From assembly GCA_014529385.2 (NCBI GenBank), contig CM043965.1, positions 67,575,690 to 67,639,689 of the forward strand: a DNA stretch of 64,000 bases, given 5' to 3'. The stretch is from Adiantum capillus-veneris. Lineage: Eukaryota; Streptophyta; Polypodiopsida; Polypodiales; Pteridaceae. The stretch's first letter is position 1. Every line of letters begins with the position of its first letter. Shown here piece after piece: positions 12,104-23,702 of this stretch. The notes under the pieces were generated by a model. That model was not told the origin of the DNA and did no database searches. It saw only the letters and a program-made list of their open reading frames with translations. The translations under genes were made by a program, and so were the position numbers.

Positions 12104-13111
12104 CTACCTAGGTGCTGGTTCTAGATCCCTTTGGGTATCTTCTACCAAACTCCTTAATTGCTTGACTCGCTCGATCTCCTCTGTAGGGTTTGGATAAGTT
12201 CCTATCTTCTTCTTGGATCCTGGCCATTGTGGCTCATGAAGATCTTCCTTGTTGGTTTCTATCTTAGTGGTCGTTTTGGTCTCCATGGTTTCACCTGAAT
12301 CAGAATCCTCTTCAGCGTCGTTCATATATACGGGGTCGTCACCAGTCCCTATGTTGGTCTTTGAACTGGGGTCTGACTTCGTTGCTTTTTGCGATCTCTT
12401 CCTTCGTGTTTTCTTCTTTTTCTGAGATTGGGCAATTGATGCTATGTCTCTTTCCTCAAGAATATAATTTTGTTTTTGGAGCATCGATCGTGTTATGTTT
12501 ACTGGTACCACATGTGTACTTTGTGATGGCTCCTCGGTAACCTCAATCAAGTTTAATGGCGTGATCTTCGGTGCATTTGGATTATTTGGACATTGGGCAA
12601 TCAAATGATCTATGACACATCGATTACACATGACTATCGGCATTGTAGACGTGCTTGCTTGATTGGTTTGCATTAATGTGGCGTTCTTTTGTAGCCTAAT
12701 AGGACACTCGGCCACACGATGTGGACCTCCACACTCATAGCATTGAAGAGATGGTCTCTTAGCAGTGTAATTGATATTTTGGCCTCTTGTAGCAAGAGCA
12801 GCTACTTGATAGACAGGTTTGACTTGTCCTCAATAGTCCTCCATGTAGTATTGTGGACTTTCTTTAAGCACATCCATCCCATAGGCAATATTCGGATCTA
12901 TATCTTCCTCACAGCCTTCCAAACAAGCAATAGATGACTCACAGCCCACTTGATTCACAGAAGTGATTCTCGCATGTGGTGGTTGCGGTCCTAGCACTGG
13001 AGGTGGTAAGGGTGTGGTTTGAACAACATTTTGGGCCCTAGGGACCATGTGTTTTGTTGTTTGTTCAAGAGGTGGGGCCGGCATCAATGCATGCATCCAA
13101 AAGTAGGGCAT
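12104..13111 (-). pseudogene. Gypsy gag C-terminal region with two zinc knuckles
   Basis: One frame runs 13111-12104 apart from a TGA at 12830. It reads through a proline-rich linker to CYECGGPHRVAEC (about 12755-12715). A second knuckle, CNRCVIDHLIAQC, follows about 30 codons later. Both are CX2CX3HX4C, one residue shorter than classic retroviral knuckles; the CGGPH form is common in plant gypsy gag. Basic (KKKKTRRKRSQKATK) and acidic stretches follow, typical of nucleocapsid tails. The frame differs from the upstream gag ORF, so at least one frameshift separates them. Confidence 0.75.
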
Positions 13112-13200
13112 TCACTGGTACTATGCGGTCCATAGCATACTGAGCACCATTGTTGCTCCCTTCTTGGATCATATGATTGTTTTGCGGAGCACGATTGTCT

Positions 13201-14034
13201 CTAAGACTCTTGAATAGCCTTGGTGAGATCTACTAAAGTCATCTCAAATATCTTTGGCTCCTTAGCAATAGGCTTTAGTGTCATTGGTTGATGCCCCGAT
13301 GCTTGCGAGCTAATAGATTTAGGCTCAACAGACACTCTTTCTCCTTGAATCACTAAATTATCCTTTAATTGGATCGCATTGGTGGTGACTGCTTCCCAAG
13401 TGGTGATACCTCTAATGACTAGGCCATTGTAGATATCCTCATGTCGTAATCCCCTAATGAATCTATTACGCAATTGATTATTATTGAAGTGCTCATTTGG
13501 ATTACAACGAGAATTCAAATGCTTCAAGCGACTAATAAAATCTCTCACCGACTCTCCTTTCTCTCGTTGGGCTTTCTGGAGCTGAGAGGCTACACCCGAA
13601 AGCACTCCCTCTCGTATGTATTCTTTCAAGAATAGTCTCCTAAGAGTAGGGTAAATCGTTTTTTCTTCCACCCTTAGGGTTCTATACCAATCTCCAGCTT
13701 TTCCACTTAAGATTAGGCTTAAAGTAGTACTCTTATGCAGGTCATTGTGTTCTTGTAGAGAATCTCATATTTGTTGAAACACTTCGATATGCTTTCTCAC
13801 ATCCCCGTCTCCACTAAATTTTTGTGTGAACTTGGCTATTTGTATTGCCTTACTTCTAGGTTCTCTATCAGGCCTGTTACGCATATTCTCAGCAATAGAT
13901 CTACCGATAGATTGAGCAAATGTTGCCAAGTCACCTAAGTGAGCAGGCACCGTGGGTGAAGGAGCTCCAGAGACTACATGTGGAGTAGGTATTGGCATTG
14001 GTCTTGGCACATAGGAAGCCCTTGGGTTCCACAT
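13201..14034 (-). pseudogene. Gypsy gag (retrotransposon gag domain)
   Basis: A single frame is interrupted only by a TGA at 13765-13767. Before it, AKFTQKFSGDGDVRKHIEVF is the usual start of the plant gag domain. After it come SGKAGDWYRTL, FLKEYIREGVLSGVASQL, EKGESVRDFISRLKHL and LRNRFIRGLRHEDIYNGL, the conserved core. The domain assembles virus-like particles in the cytoplasm. Apart from the stop it is well preserved, which fits a non-autonomous element kept mobile through its gag. Confidence 0.85.
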
Positions 14035-15456
14035 TTGGTACGGTGTTGTGCCATGTGGCGGCCCAAGTTCATATGGGTGGCTCTTGGCATAGCAAACGTC
14101 GGATGTAACATGCTAATGCTAGCCGGTATGGTCCCATGGAAATAAGAGCTTGGGTGTTGTGGTTGTGGAGCATAGGTTGTTGAAACAATGGGAGGGGTAG
14201 GTGCTACATGAGTGCGATGACCCATAGGTGCATACGATTGGTACACACTTGTAGGTATTGTTGTAGGCATTGAGCTACCATGTAGTGGTGCTTTACTAAC
14301 AAATGAGGTCCATGGTGTGTTTCTTGGCATGCCCATCATTGGGGTAGGCATGGTAGCCGTGGTGTCATCAAGGGAAAGATGAGATAGACTTGGAAAAGTA
14401 AAGCTATCACTTGTAGACTCAGATTGCACTGAGACCCCTAGCGAAACAACATATGGGGGATCCATCGGACTTACCGAGGGAGTTTCCATTTGCGATAAGG
14501 TTGGTTGTTTAGTCTTCCCTGTATCCAAGAATCTCATGAGACTCGTTGAAGGCATGTGGATCCCCTTGTTATGTCTCTCTAGCTCAATAATCCTATGGAT
14601 GACCTCACAAACTCTTTGTTGTTGATCCTCCACACTAGTAGCACCCGTTGTGGATTGTAGGACATCTAACCAACCCACGTGATAGGTGTGACCTGTGTAT
14701 AGGTCGGTTAGAGTTTCCGTTTGTAGTTCGTACTCCCAGTTCTCATTAGGAATGCTCCATCTAAGCTTGGGTGCTAGGGGTGTCCTTTGAACTAGATGCA
14801 ATGTGGCTCTCTATGGGTTGACCCTTAGTGGTCGCTAATTCAAGAGCACTCAATTGCTCTCCTAGCAAAGATATTGACATAGGGGCTTTCTCTTTTAACT
14901 CTCTTCGTTGCTCCGCCTTGCGTAAGGTCTTAATGTCCTTTTCCCTAGCCGCGATGATATATCGCTCAACCTCTTGCACTTCGGCAAGGCTTCTACCATC
15001 AGGTAATATAACCTCGGAGGGAAATAACTCTGAAGAGTCAAGGGGTGCAGTGAATGGAGTACTCACGTGCACACTCTCTAAGAGCATAGGGTCTACGTTG
15101 GTCATGAATGGAAAATTTACTTTCCCGCCCCCCTCATTTACATCGTTAGCTCCATGTTCGGAGCGAGTGGTTCTACTAAAGGTTTCCTTCAAGCGGCTAA
15201 GCATGCTCAGTCCTAACCGTGGTCCCATGGCATGCATGTCTTGGCTGGAGCTATCGGGATTAGACATTGGGAAACCCTCCATGACGTCGTAGTCAGAGGA
15301 AGAGTCACTAGCCGCTATGTTTGGGTCTTGGTTTGTACTACCTTGGGTCCTTGTCGAGGGCCCGGTACCTAAGGTAGGTGAATAATGAGAACTCGCGTAA
15401 GTCGAAATTCTCTCTAGTTTCTCTGTCCCTAGCACACAACTAGAGTGCAGACACAT
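13974..15456 (-). pseudogene. N-terminal proline/serine-rich region of the gypsy polyprotein
   Basis: Two overlapping ORFs in different frames (15456-14761 and 14801-13974) precede the gag domain. The first has polar, low-complexity sequence with a short basic helix (KDIKTLRKAEQRRELKEK). The second has LRWSIPNENWEYELQTET and a long proline/threonine/methionine-rich linker. Neither has a domain I can name. The frame change near 14780 suggests one ancestral ORF broken by an indel. Confidence 0.6.
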
Positions 15457-16215
15457 GTACCTTTAGCACCCTACAAGCGTTGGCGAATAACCTCGAAGGT
15501 TAACTGCTTGCTTTTTTAAGCGTTTTGCATCCTGTTTTCACTCGTTTTTTTTGTTTTTTAATGTTTTTTAATGTTTTCTAATGATTGGTTTTTTCATTAA
15601 AGTGTATGATAGTTCAAAACGAGCGTATCACTCAAAGAGTTGTGGTGTGCTTTACAGCACAACGTTCGGTTACCTGAAGCTCCGTTGGTCCTCAAAAAGG
15701 TCAATTTTTAGCTACGTGTGAGACTAAAATACGTAATTTTAAAGGGCGACTGAGACCTAAGCCTGAGCATGAGCTTGGGCTTGGGTTTGGGCTTGGGTCT
15801 GAGGGATATTCCCAATCCTGATCCTACCTTGAAATTTTATTTTTTATTTTTGGATAAGATCGTCGCGGCCGCGCTGTGCGTGCAAGCACACACACACCTA
15901 ACCAACCTACTTACAACTAATACAGCTTTACACACTAACACGCTACTATAGTAACTCATTAGCTCTAACAGATCTACTTACTACTTACTGTACTTTACAC
16001 AAAACTAGTATTATGGATGTACTACCTTAATCCTAACACCTTATCACAGAAAAAACACAATACCTTTCAATTCCTTATTAACAAAACAATACACAGCAGC
16101 AAAACAAACTCCTTCTCAACACACACACCTTCCTTATCTACCTTTCCTACAATTGAAATTGCACCACAAAGAAGCACAGAGTGCTATTCAAGCTTAGTGT
16201 ATGGCATTTCCCTCA
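15457..16215 (-). other. 5' leader of the gypsy element
   Basis: Sequence between the primer-binding site and the first ORF. It includes a short GGGCTT repeat (about 15768-15802) and AT-rich, CA-rich DNA. No gene is visible. Confidence 0.6.
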
Positions 16216-16226
16216 CAGCGGCGCCA
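16216..16226 (-). other. Primer-binding site of the gypsy element (tRNA-Asp type)
   Basis: The minus strand reads TTTTTGGCGCCGCTG just after the LTR. TGGCGCCG matches the start of the tRNA-Asp(GTC)-complementary site in many plant gypsy elements. It lies 4 nt inside the LTR end. Confidence 0.75.
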
Positions 16227-16230
16227 AAAA

Positions 16231-16444
16231 TATACGCGTCTATCGCACGTGTCAATGCAAGGGACTTGCCGATACACTGTTGGCTCCAAGCACGCAACTA
16301 GCCTAAACTAGTTAGCTCAAAGATGGCGATGGTGTGTCACTCACCGCTCTACGCTTGCTGTTGTGGAGAATTCCTCACCGTGAAGAAGAAGGAGCCACCG
16401 TTGCGCCGCGCTCAACCGCTTCGCCGCCGCCGTGCTATCGTCGC

Positions 16445-16502
<58 letters not shown>

Positions 16503-16813
16503 CACACATACACACATACACAAGGAGATGAAGAAGAAGAAGATGGAGATGGAGCAAGAGCACTCTTCAATTGCACAAATGAAAGAATGAGTGAGTTTTA
16601 GGTTGAGTTGACTTTTATATGAGCTCGCCCCATTCACACTTGGGTACCCATGCTTAGCCAACTAATCCCTTGAATGTTCCAGTCAGAGTGTGCCTCTGAT
16701 CGGCGATCACTCTTACCCTTTTCCTATTAGACCGACAAGCCCAGTACCTAACTCTATTAAATAAATAATACGACGTCCGTCTTAGGTGATAGGAATGTGT
16801 GTGAGGGTTAACA
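16231..16813 (-). repeat. 5' LTR of the gypsy element
   Basis: Begins TGTTAACCCTC on the minus strand and is followed internally by the primer site. It contains a 52-bp (CT)n tract (16448-16499) and a GAAGAAGAAGATGGAGATGG stretch shared with the other LTR. Outside it lies actac, the partner of gctac at 7636. Confidence 0.9.
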
Positions 16814-16864
16814 ACTACCATCATATCTAAGAGAATATAAGTCTTAATCTAGTATCAGTAGTAC

Positions 16865-17185
16865 CACTACAATACGCCGCACAAAAATTGACAGCTCAAA
16901 GTTTGTTTTAAAAATAAAAAACCTGGAATAAGCGTCAGTAACCATAACCTTAACCTGCTTCTCATCATACTATAACCACAACATCCATACCATTATTGCA
17001 AACCATAACCATAACCTGATTGCCAAACCATAACCATAACCATAACATGATTTCCATACCATCATTGCAAAACACAAACATAACCTGATTGCCAAACCAT
17101 AACCATAACCTGTGTGCCATACCATAACCATAACTTGACTGCCATACCATAATCATAATCGTAAATGGAATGCAAAACCATAAAT
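16865..17185. repeat. CACTA left terminal and subterminal repeats
   Basis: After the CACTACAA end, 16938-17160 consists of diverged tandem copies of an ACCATAACCATAACC motif alternating with TGATTGCCA or TGCCATACC. Such clusters next to a CACTA end usually bind the element's own regulator protein. Confidence 0.55.
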
Positions 17186-17306
17186 ATAAGCGTGAAACTG
17201 TACATGTATAAAATGAATGAACACAACTATATCAAGAAGACCACAGCTACAAAAAAACATATATGGAGGATGTCACCCTCATGGTATTGCCTCCCAGTTG
17301 ACGGCC

Positions 17307-17398
17307 TCTGCCTCCTCCTGCAGCAGCAGCTGGGTCAAAAGGAACAGCTGCTGGGTCTGCCTCCTCCTGCAGCAGCAGCTGGGTCAAAAGGAACAGCT
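17307..17398 (-). repeat. 49-bp tandem duplication
   Basis: Two near-identical copies (17307-17355 and 17356 onward) with a CTCCTGCAGCAGCAGCTGGG core. They lie in the low-complexity part of the second CACTA gene remnant. Confidence 0.85.
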
Positions 17399-17502
17399 TG
17401 TACCTATACTTCTTCTCTCGGCGTGTCGGATGGCGCTTCACGACAACTTCGTGTAAAATAAACAATTAATCATAAGATAAATCTTCGATAACATATACAT
17501 AA

Positions 17503-18240
17503 TTAACAATTTAAAGCATACATATGATATTTATAAGTTACGAACTCATGCCAAAGTGTATCGTAGCCCCCACTCCCAAGATGTGACGCTCCAGTAGACT
17601 CCAAACGTGCTCTGGCTGCATCTCTCTGAGGATTGTCTTGTGTCTCTCGGGCAATCCCCACCCACTCCTTTGCGTCCAACCATGCCGGTTTTGGACTGTC
17701 GTCCGTGTACTTGTCTCTCACCTTTGACTGACGATGTGGCATTGTGGAAATCACCACACTGAAGATCCGGTCATTCAACACTGGATCGTACCTCTCTACC
17801 GACCTGACTCTCTGTGAATGGCCTCAATGATGTAATTCTTTCTTTCATCATCTTGATCATTCCAAATCTCCATCACAAAGTGGCCAAACTGAACTGTATA
17901 GAGTTGTTGAACCCTCTGCCGCATGGCCTTTTGGACCCTATCTGCCACAACAGTCCCATCCTACTCTTGTACACCTTGCTATGATCATGCTCGTGTGATC
18001 CCCATGGTGTACATGGTGTGTCAATTGGTGAACTATCTACTGAAGAGAGTGGTGGATGCTCTCTCGGTGGTGTGGATGCATTGGTCAAACCACTACCACA
18101 ACAACCACCACCTCGAGAACGACACTTACCTTGTCTCAAAGAAGAACCAGCCTTCGATGTAGGGGGCACGCTCGACTGAGGTATAGGGCCGATCGGTGAA
18201 GGGAACACACTAGTCATAGGCATAGGGGCGGCTGTAATAA
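17503..18240 (-). pseudogene. Possible second CACTA gene (TNPA / Transposase_24-like) remnant
   Basis: The minus-strand pieces 18223-17873 and 17781-17503 lie downstream of the transposase, where CACTA elements carry their second gene. The readable part includes PKPAWLDAKEWVGIARE and then ARARLESTGASHLGSGGYDT. These resemble the tryptophan-bearing and A-x-H-x-x-G-x-x-x-Y/F stretch of the plant Transposase_24 family. The match is weak and judged by eye. The upstream piece is serine/proline/glycine-rich. Stops and frame changes show it is inactive. Confidence 0.4.
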
Positions 18241-18535
18241 GTCTAAAGGAACCAGCCCCCCAAAGGTTCTCTGTGTAAGCAACCTGCTCTGGTGTGAACT
18301 ATGACAAAAAGGAGCCCATCTGCTCGGGTGACATGCCGATCGGAGTGACTAGAAAAGTCAAACTAGGAGATTATGTATCGTCGTCATCAACCACCATGGC
18401 TACAGATACACAAATAACACAGATACAATACATTAGTTTACAAAAGAAAATCTTAAGCAATACAAATAACAAAAAAATGAAGCTGCAACATAACTCATTA
18501 TATCTATTTGGTGTTGTAGACTAATTAAAAGAGTT

Positions 18536-21290
18536 TTACAAAAGAGTTTTACAAAAGAGTTTGTAGCAAAAATTATTAGTCAATCTCTCATCTTCTATGA
18601 GAGCTGATGAATCAAAGATGTCTATCTCAATATACACTTTTGCATATTCATCAACAAACTCCACTTCTTCATTGGTCTCTGCATCAACTTGCGTATTTGA
18701 AAGCTCGTTTCTAGGTTCAGACATCTGCTCACCACTGACCTCCAGCTTAAAATCCTCACTTACATTACCCATCGGTCGTGCACTTTGTTCATGAAGCTCT
18801 TTGACCTCAACTTCCAATCCTTCACACGCTTGCTCCGTGGAGCAACTTGAACAACAGAGAGCCAGCGCGGTTTAAACAAATATTTTTCATCACTTTCTCT
18901 CCATAGTGGATCTATTCTGAATACAACTTGTTCACAATGCTGCGGAAGTACGAATATATCATGTGCATCTATCCACACTGGCCTAGAGTTCACTTGAATC
19001 AGTCCACTCTTATCTTTGCACATAGTTGCATTAGGGCCGCTGGTAATAATTTTGAACCATTTGACATCAAAAATAAAAATATCAAGCTTCTTAAAGCTAA
19101 TCTTCAAGATGTCTTGGATGTAGCCAAAGTATTCAAGCTGGCTAGTCTCTGTGTTCTCATCCTTGGCACTACTACTACTTTATTGGGTGAAGCTTGCCCT
19201 AACGCCATTGTCAAAGGTGACCCTTTGTTCGTCTATCCATTGCACTCTAAAGTGTCTCCCATGCGACCATATAGCTCCATATTTGTGATATTGCAGCCAC
19301 AAAATTGAAACAAACTTAAAGTTACTAAAGTAATGTGATCATGTGGACCTGCAAAAAGAAGTTGTGAAAATATTTACATGATGGCAATCCCTTGACATCT
19401 CCTCTTCCTCTTTTGTTAATCAACACTCCGTTCCTCTTTGCCTCTGAGATTGTCACATCTAGCCACCGCCTAGTAGGAAAGTCAAGCAATTTCTGAAGAT
19501 GATCTGGAAAAGGAAGGTTTCTAGTGGCACGGTTGCACTTGAATTGCAAGCGATCTGTCAAGCGCGTTGTTGATTTTCCCCTGTGTACCTCTCTAGCCAC
19601 TTTTTCATGATGTCTAAGTTGAGAAGACAAAATCTCATAACCTTTTCTCGCATTGTGATATTTATGTTCCGAATGATGCATTGTCCCTGCAGCTTGTCCC
19701 CTGTCACCTTGACGTTGACCTCAGTAGTCCACATTCGGGGCATCTTTGGATCAATTGAGCCCAAAAATTCACTAATGAGAACAAGAGACTCTTGTACAAG
19801 CCATCCTTCGGCCATGCTACACTTGGAGTGAGCCCTTTGATGAACGAACCCCTTTAAAGTCTTCATGAATCTCTCCAAGAAGAACATCCACTTGCTATGG
19901 ACTACCCCAGCAATTGCAAATTCATCAACCACATGCACAAGTAGATGCATTTGGATGGGTAGAATGTTTGTTATGGAAAGTATTTCTCCACCATACACAC
20001 TGCTTCAATAGCATTTAAGCGTGCTGCATCTATGCTGTCTTTTCTTATCTCTTTTGAACTGATCCAACGTACCAACTCACTGATTTTATAGATTGTTCTT
20101 CTAATGTCATCTGCTAGACAATCCTTTATGGTAATTGGTAAGATAAACTATAAAAATTTGTGCCAATCATGTGACATAAGACCACTAAGATTGTCATCTC
20201 TAGTAAAAGACCTTTTCAAATATTGTATGCACCCCGTGGGAGTCTTGAATGAAGATATAGTCTTATTCACTTGTTGCTCTTCTGCACGACTCAAAACCCA
20301 TGGACCATTTGGTATAGCAACTTTCCATTGGGTTTAAATCGAGGCCACATCTCATGCTAGACATGGTGGAAGATTATAATTAACCAAGCAAATAGGCCAC
20401 GTGCTCCATGATGAACTCCGTTATCCAAATGGGTTTACTCCATCCATTGCCAGACCAAACCGGATACATCGAGGCTCATCCTTAATGTAGGCCATCTTTT
20501 CTATATGTGCTTCCATGCACGAGAGTGAGCAGGTACCCGCATCACATCATCTGTCGATCTAGTATTTGAGTTCCATGTCATCAAAGCGGCTATAGACTTG
20601 CACCTGAATATGCTCTTTATTCTTGGAATGATAGGAAAGTGTTGAAGGACCTTTGCAGGGATAAATTTTCCTTTTGTTTCCTCTCTATACCTGTTTGATC
20701 CACAATTGGGACATTGTTCCAAATTTGCATTATTCATGGTGAAAGAGTATACAATCATTAGGACATGCATGTATTTGTGATAATCCAAGCCCAAGTTAGT
20801 AAGAAGCTTTTTAGCGGTTGGACGGGTAGGGGACATGTGATTGCCTTCCGGCAAGATTTGCTCGTTGCACAACCAGTCATATTATTGAACTCTAAATTGG
20901 ACTTTGGCATGCTTAGTGCAGATTAAGCATTGCCAAAGCGGTATGGAGAACTAAGATTTTTGCACCATTGTAAAGCGGCATACGTGCAAGAGTCTGTATC
21001 ATCTCACCCTCTTCATCCCAAAGAAGACGATTATCAAGCGAAACAACCGTCGACGGAGTAATATCTACTTGCAAGGGTTGATCTACTGCCTTCGGACCAT
21101 GAGATCAATAACGCAGATCATGTAGTTTCTCTATGGGAAAGAGACCGTTATTGCGTCTATGCTGATCGTAGATTTTTCTTTTTTGAAAGATTTGATGCTT
21201 GCAATGCGCACAAGGACACGCCGTCCTATCGTCTATACTTTATCTACCAATGATCCAACAAATGAACAAATCACTCTTGTTATAAGTACA
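18536..21290 (-). pseudogene. CACTA TNP2-type transposase, degenerate
   Basis: Three family blocks occur in the right order. At 21240-21120 a CPCAHCKHQ segment resembles the transposase-associated N-terminal domain. At 20872-20501 the Transposase_21 block shows KKLLTNLGLDYHKYMH, NANLEQCPNCGSNRYRE, IPAKVLQHFPIIPRI and RVPAHSRAWKH. At 19998-19558 the DUF4218 block reads MHLLVHVVDEFAIAGVVHSK, WMFFLERFMKTLKGFV and SMAEGWLV. At 19107-18760 a DUF4216 block has FDVKWFKII and LVQVNSRPVW-like sequence with FVLPQHCEQVV. Stops near 20430 and 20160 and several frame changes break the gene. The product would cut and rejoin the element's CACTA ends. This copy cannot. Confidence 0.85.
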
Positions 21291-21321
21291 CACCACTAAC
21301 TACATGACAATGCATGACAAC

Positions 21322-22615
21322 CTCACATTCTCTAGCCATGCCCAATCCACGTACACCTGGGTCTAGAGGTGCACAAAGATCAGGACTAACGGGTAATAAT
21401 CTCGTCTTTATTGGTCAATATCTATATATTAGGGTTCGACATAAGTCTGTTTTTGAAACTTGTTTGCATTTTTGAAGTCTATGTGCGCTATTGAAGTCCG
21501 TTTACATTATTTTACTTCGTTTGTTGAAGTTTGTTTGCGTTTCTGAAGTACACAAGTCGTTTTTGAAGACCAATGCATTTATGAAGTCCGCCGGTTGCGG
21601 TTTTCCTACCATTTGCCGCTAGCTCTAACAACCTCACATTCTCTAGCCATGCTTGATCTCCACAGACCTCGGTCTAAAGGTGCACGGAGATCAGGACCAC
21701 CGGGTAAAAATCTCATCTTTACTGGTCAATGCCTATATATTAGGGTTTGACATAAGTATGTTTTTAAAATTTGTTTGCGTTTTTGAAGTCTATGTGCGTC
21801 ATTGAAGTCCGTTTGTGTCATTTTACTTCGTTTGCCAAAGTTTTTTTGCGTTTTTGAAGTACACAAGTCGTTCCTGAAGATCTTTGCATTTCTGAAGTTC
21901 GTTTGCGATTTTTCTACCATTTGCCGCTAGCTCTAATAACCTCACATTCTCTAGCCATGCCCGACCTCTCATCTTTATTGGTCAATGCCTATATATTGGG
22001 GTTCGACATAAGTCTGGTTTTGAAATATTTGCATTTTTGAAATCTGTGTGTGCTATTGAAGTCCGTTTGTGTTATTTTACTTCGTTTGTCAAAGTCCATT
22101 TGCGTTTTTGAAGTACACTAGTTGTTTCTACAGCTCGCTACATTTTTTAAGTCTGTTTATGATTTTTCTACCATTTTTCGCTAGCTCTAACAATCTTACA
22201 TTCTTTAGCCATACCCGACCTCCGTACACCTCGGTCTAAAGGTGCACGGAGATCAGGACCACCGAGTAATAATCTCGTCTTTATTGGTCAATGCCTATAT
22301 ATTAGGGTTCGATATAAGTCTGTTTTTGAAATCTGTTTGCATTTTTAAAGTCCATGTGCGCTATTGAAGTCAGTTTGTATTATTTTACTTTGTTTGTCAA
22401 AGTTCATTTGCGTTTTTGAAGTACACAAGTCTTTTATGAAGACCATTGCGTTTCTAGAGTTTGTTTGCAATTTTTCTACCATTTGCCGCTAGCTCTAACA
22501 ACCTCACATTCTCTAGCCATGCCCGATCTCCACACACCTTGGTCTAGAGGTGCACGTAGATCAGGACCATCGGATAATAATCTCGTCTTTATTGGTGAAT
22601 GCCTATATATCAGGG
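21322..22615. repeat. Tandem array of a ~308-bp unit (5 copies)
   Basis: Units start near 21322, 21630, 21940, 22195 and 22501, each with CCTCACATTCTCTAGCCATG or a close variant. The third lacks about 55 bp and the fifth is partial. Within each unit a degenerate 25-30-bp motif around TTTGCGTTTTTGAAGT recurs several times. The array lies between the transposase start and the CACTA right end. Confidence 0.85.
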
Positions 22616-22619
22616 TTCA

Positions 22620-23480
22620 TACGGCCAAACACATAAGCGACTAGCCCTACCTTAGTAACAAAGCGGGTAGGCCTAAACATTTTGATGGCAAAGAGGTTGT
22701 TAACCTAAGCGGCAGGCCCTAAGCAATAAGCCTTAAGCGGTCTGAATATCGATTCACCCTAAGCAACTAGCCTTAGTTAAGCAGCTAAACAGCTAAATAA
22801 CGAAGCAGGTGAGCCTAAGCAGTGCGGCTAAGCGACTAAATACTTAAGCGATTGACCCTAAGAGACCAACCTTAATTAAGCGGGTGAATATAGATTAGCC
22901 CTATGCAACTATTCCTAAGTGGCTAAATAAAGAAGGAGGTAGGACTAAGCGACGTGACGAAGTGAATGAATACCTAAGCAACTAGCTCTAAATGGCTAGT
23001 TGGAGGTGGCTAACACTAAGCGGCTAGCCCTAAGCGTAGCCTTCAACGGCCTAAATACGGAGTAGTCTGGCTTGAGCAACTAAGCGACAAAATACCTAAG
23101 CGACTACCTTTAAGCGGCAAGACCTAATAAACCGTCTAAATATCGATTAGACCTACACTTAGTCCTAAGTGGCTAAATATTGATTAGACCTGCACGGCTA
23201 GCCCTAAGTGGCTAAGTGGCTAAATAACGAAGCTAGCCAAGCTGCGTGTAGGACTAAGCGGGCTCAGCTAACTGATTCAATACCTAAACAGTTAGCTCTA
23301 GCTAAGCATATATCCTTCACCGATCTAAATACGGACCAGTTCTAAGCGATGAAACGACTTATTAATTAAATGGTTAGTCTTAAGGGGTTAACCTTAATTA
23401 AGCGAATAGCCCAAAGTGAATAAGTACATCCAATCGACATAACATCGCTTTGTCCTAAGTGATCGACATAACAATCTCGA
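22620..23480. repeat. Dense cluster of a short TAAGCGRCTA motif
   Basis: Dozens of close variants of CCTAAGCGGCTA and TAAGCGACTAA, often joined by AATA or AGCCC, fill some 850 bp. Copies occur every 12-30 bases. The position (CACTA subterminal) and the 10-12-bp motif length resemble the TNPA-binding repeats of En/Spm. The sequence differs from the known maize motif, so a binding role is inferred. Confidence 0.65.
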
Positions 23481-23697
23481 ATTAACAAATAAACCTAATC
23501 AAACTAAAGGTACTTAGAACCTGACACTATAAACTTTCTAATTAACATTTACAACACCTACGACAGGTCACAATTTAAAAAATTACAATATAATTTTTTA
23601 ATTTCATAATTATTTACACAAAAATAACAAAACTAAATTTAAAAAAACATAAATCAAAATAAATCTTTCTTTTAATGATCAAACGTCATTATCTTTC
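23481..23697. other. AT-rich CACTA spacer before the copia insertion
   Basis: Very AT-rich sequence without a gene. It ends at gttgt (23698-23702), the left target duplication of the copia insertion. Its continuation is at 34423. Confidence 0.6.
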
Positions 23698-23702
23698 GTT
23701 GT

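Larger units (their letters stand above)
7641..16813 (-). mobile_element. Non-autonomous Ty3/gypsy-type LTR retrotransposon (gag + protease only), 9.2 kb
   Basis: Complete minus-strand element. LTRs at 16231-16813 (5') and 7641-8223 (3') are each 583 bp and begin TGTTAACCCTC. Flanks are gctac (7636-7640) and actac (16814-16818), a 5-bp target duplication with one change. The primer site TGGCGCCGCTG fits the 3' end of plant tRNA-Asp, common in plant gypsy elements. A G-rich polypurine tract abuts the 3' LTR. The 8-kb interior encodes a proline-rich N-terminal region, a gag domain, two CCHC-like knuckles and a retropepsin. It shows no reverse transcriptase, RNase H or integrase motif. About 3.1 kb between protease and polypurine tract holds other ORFs instead. 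The LTRs differ at many positions (roughly a tenth by eye), so the insertion is old. Mobilisation must have depended on a partner element in trans. Confidence 0.85.

Noticed and set aside
17165-17465. Overlapping ORFs rich in Q, L and A
   Set aside because: They arise from a 49-bp tandem duplication with CAG/CTC repeats. The likely coding context is the CACTA second gene on the minus strand.
21322-23480. Possible CRISPR array (regularly spaced repeats)
   Set aside because: Units are 308 bp or irregular 12-30-bp motifs without unique spacers. The context is a plant CACTA transposon.
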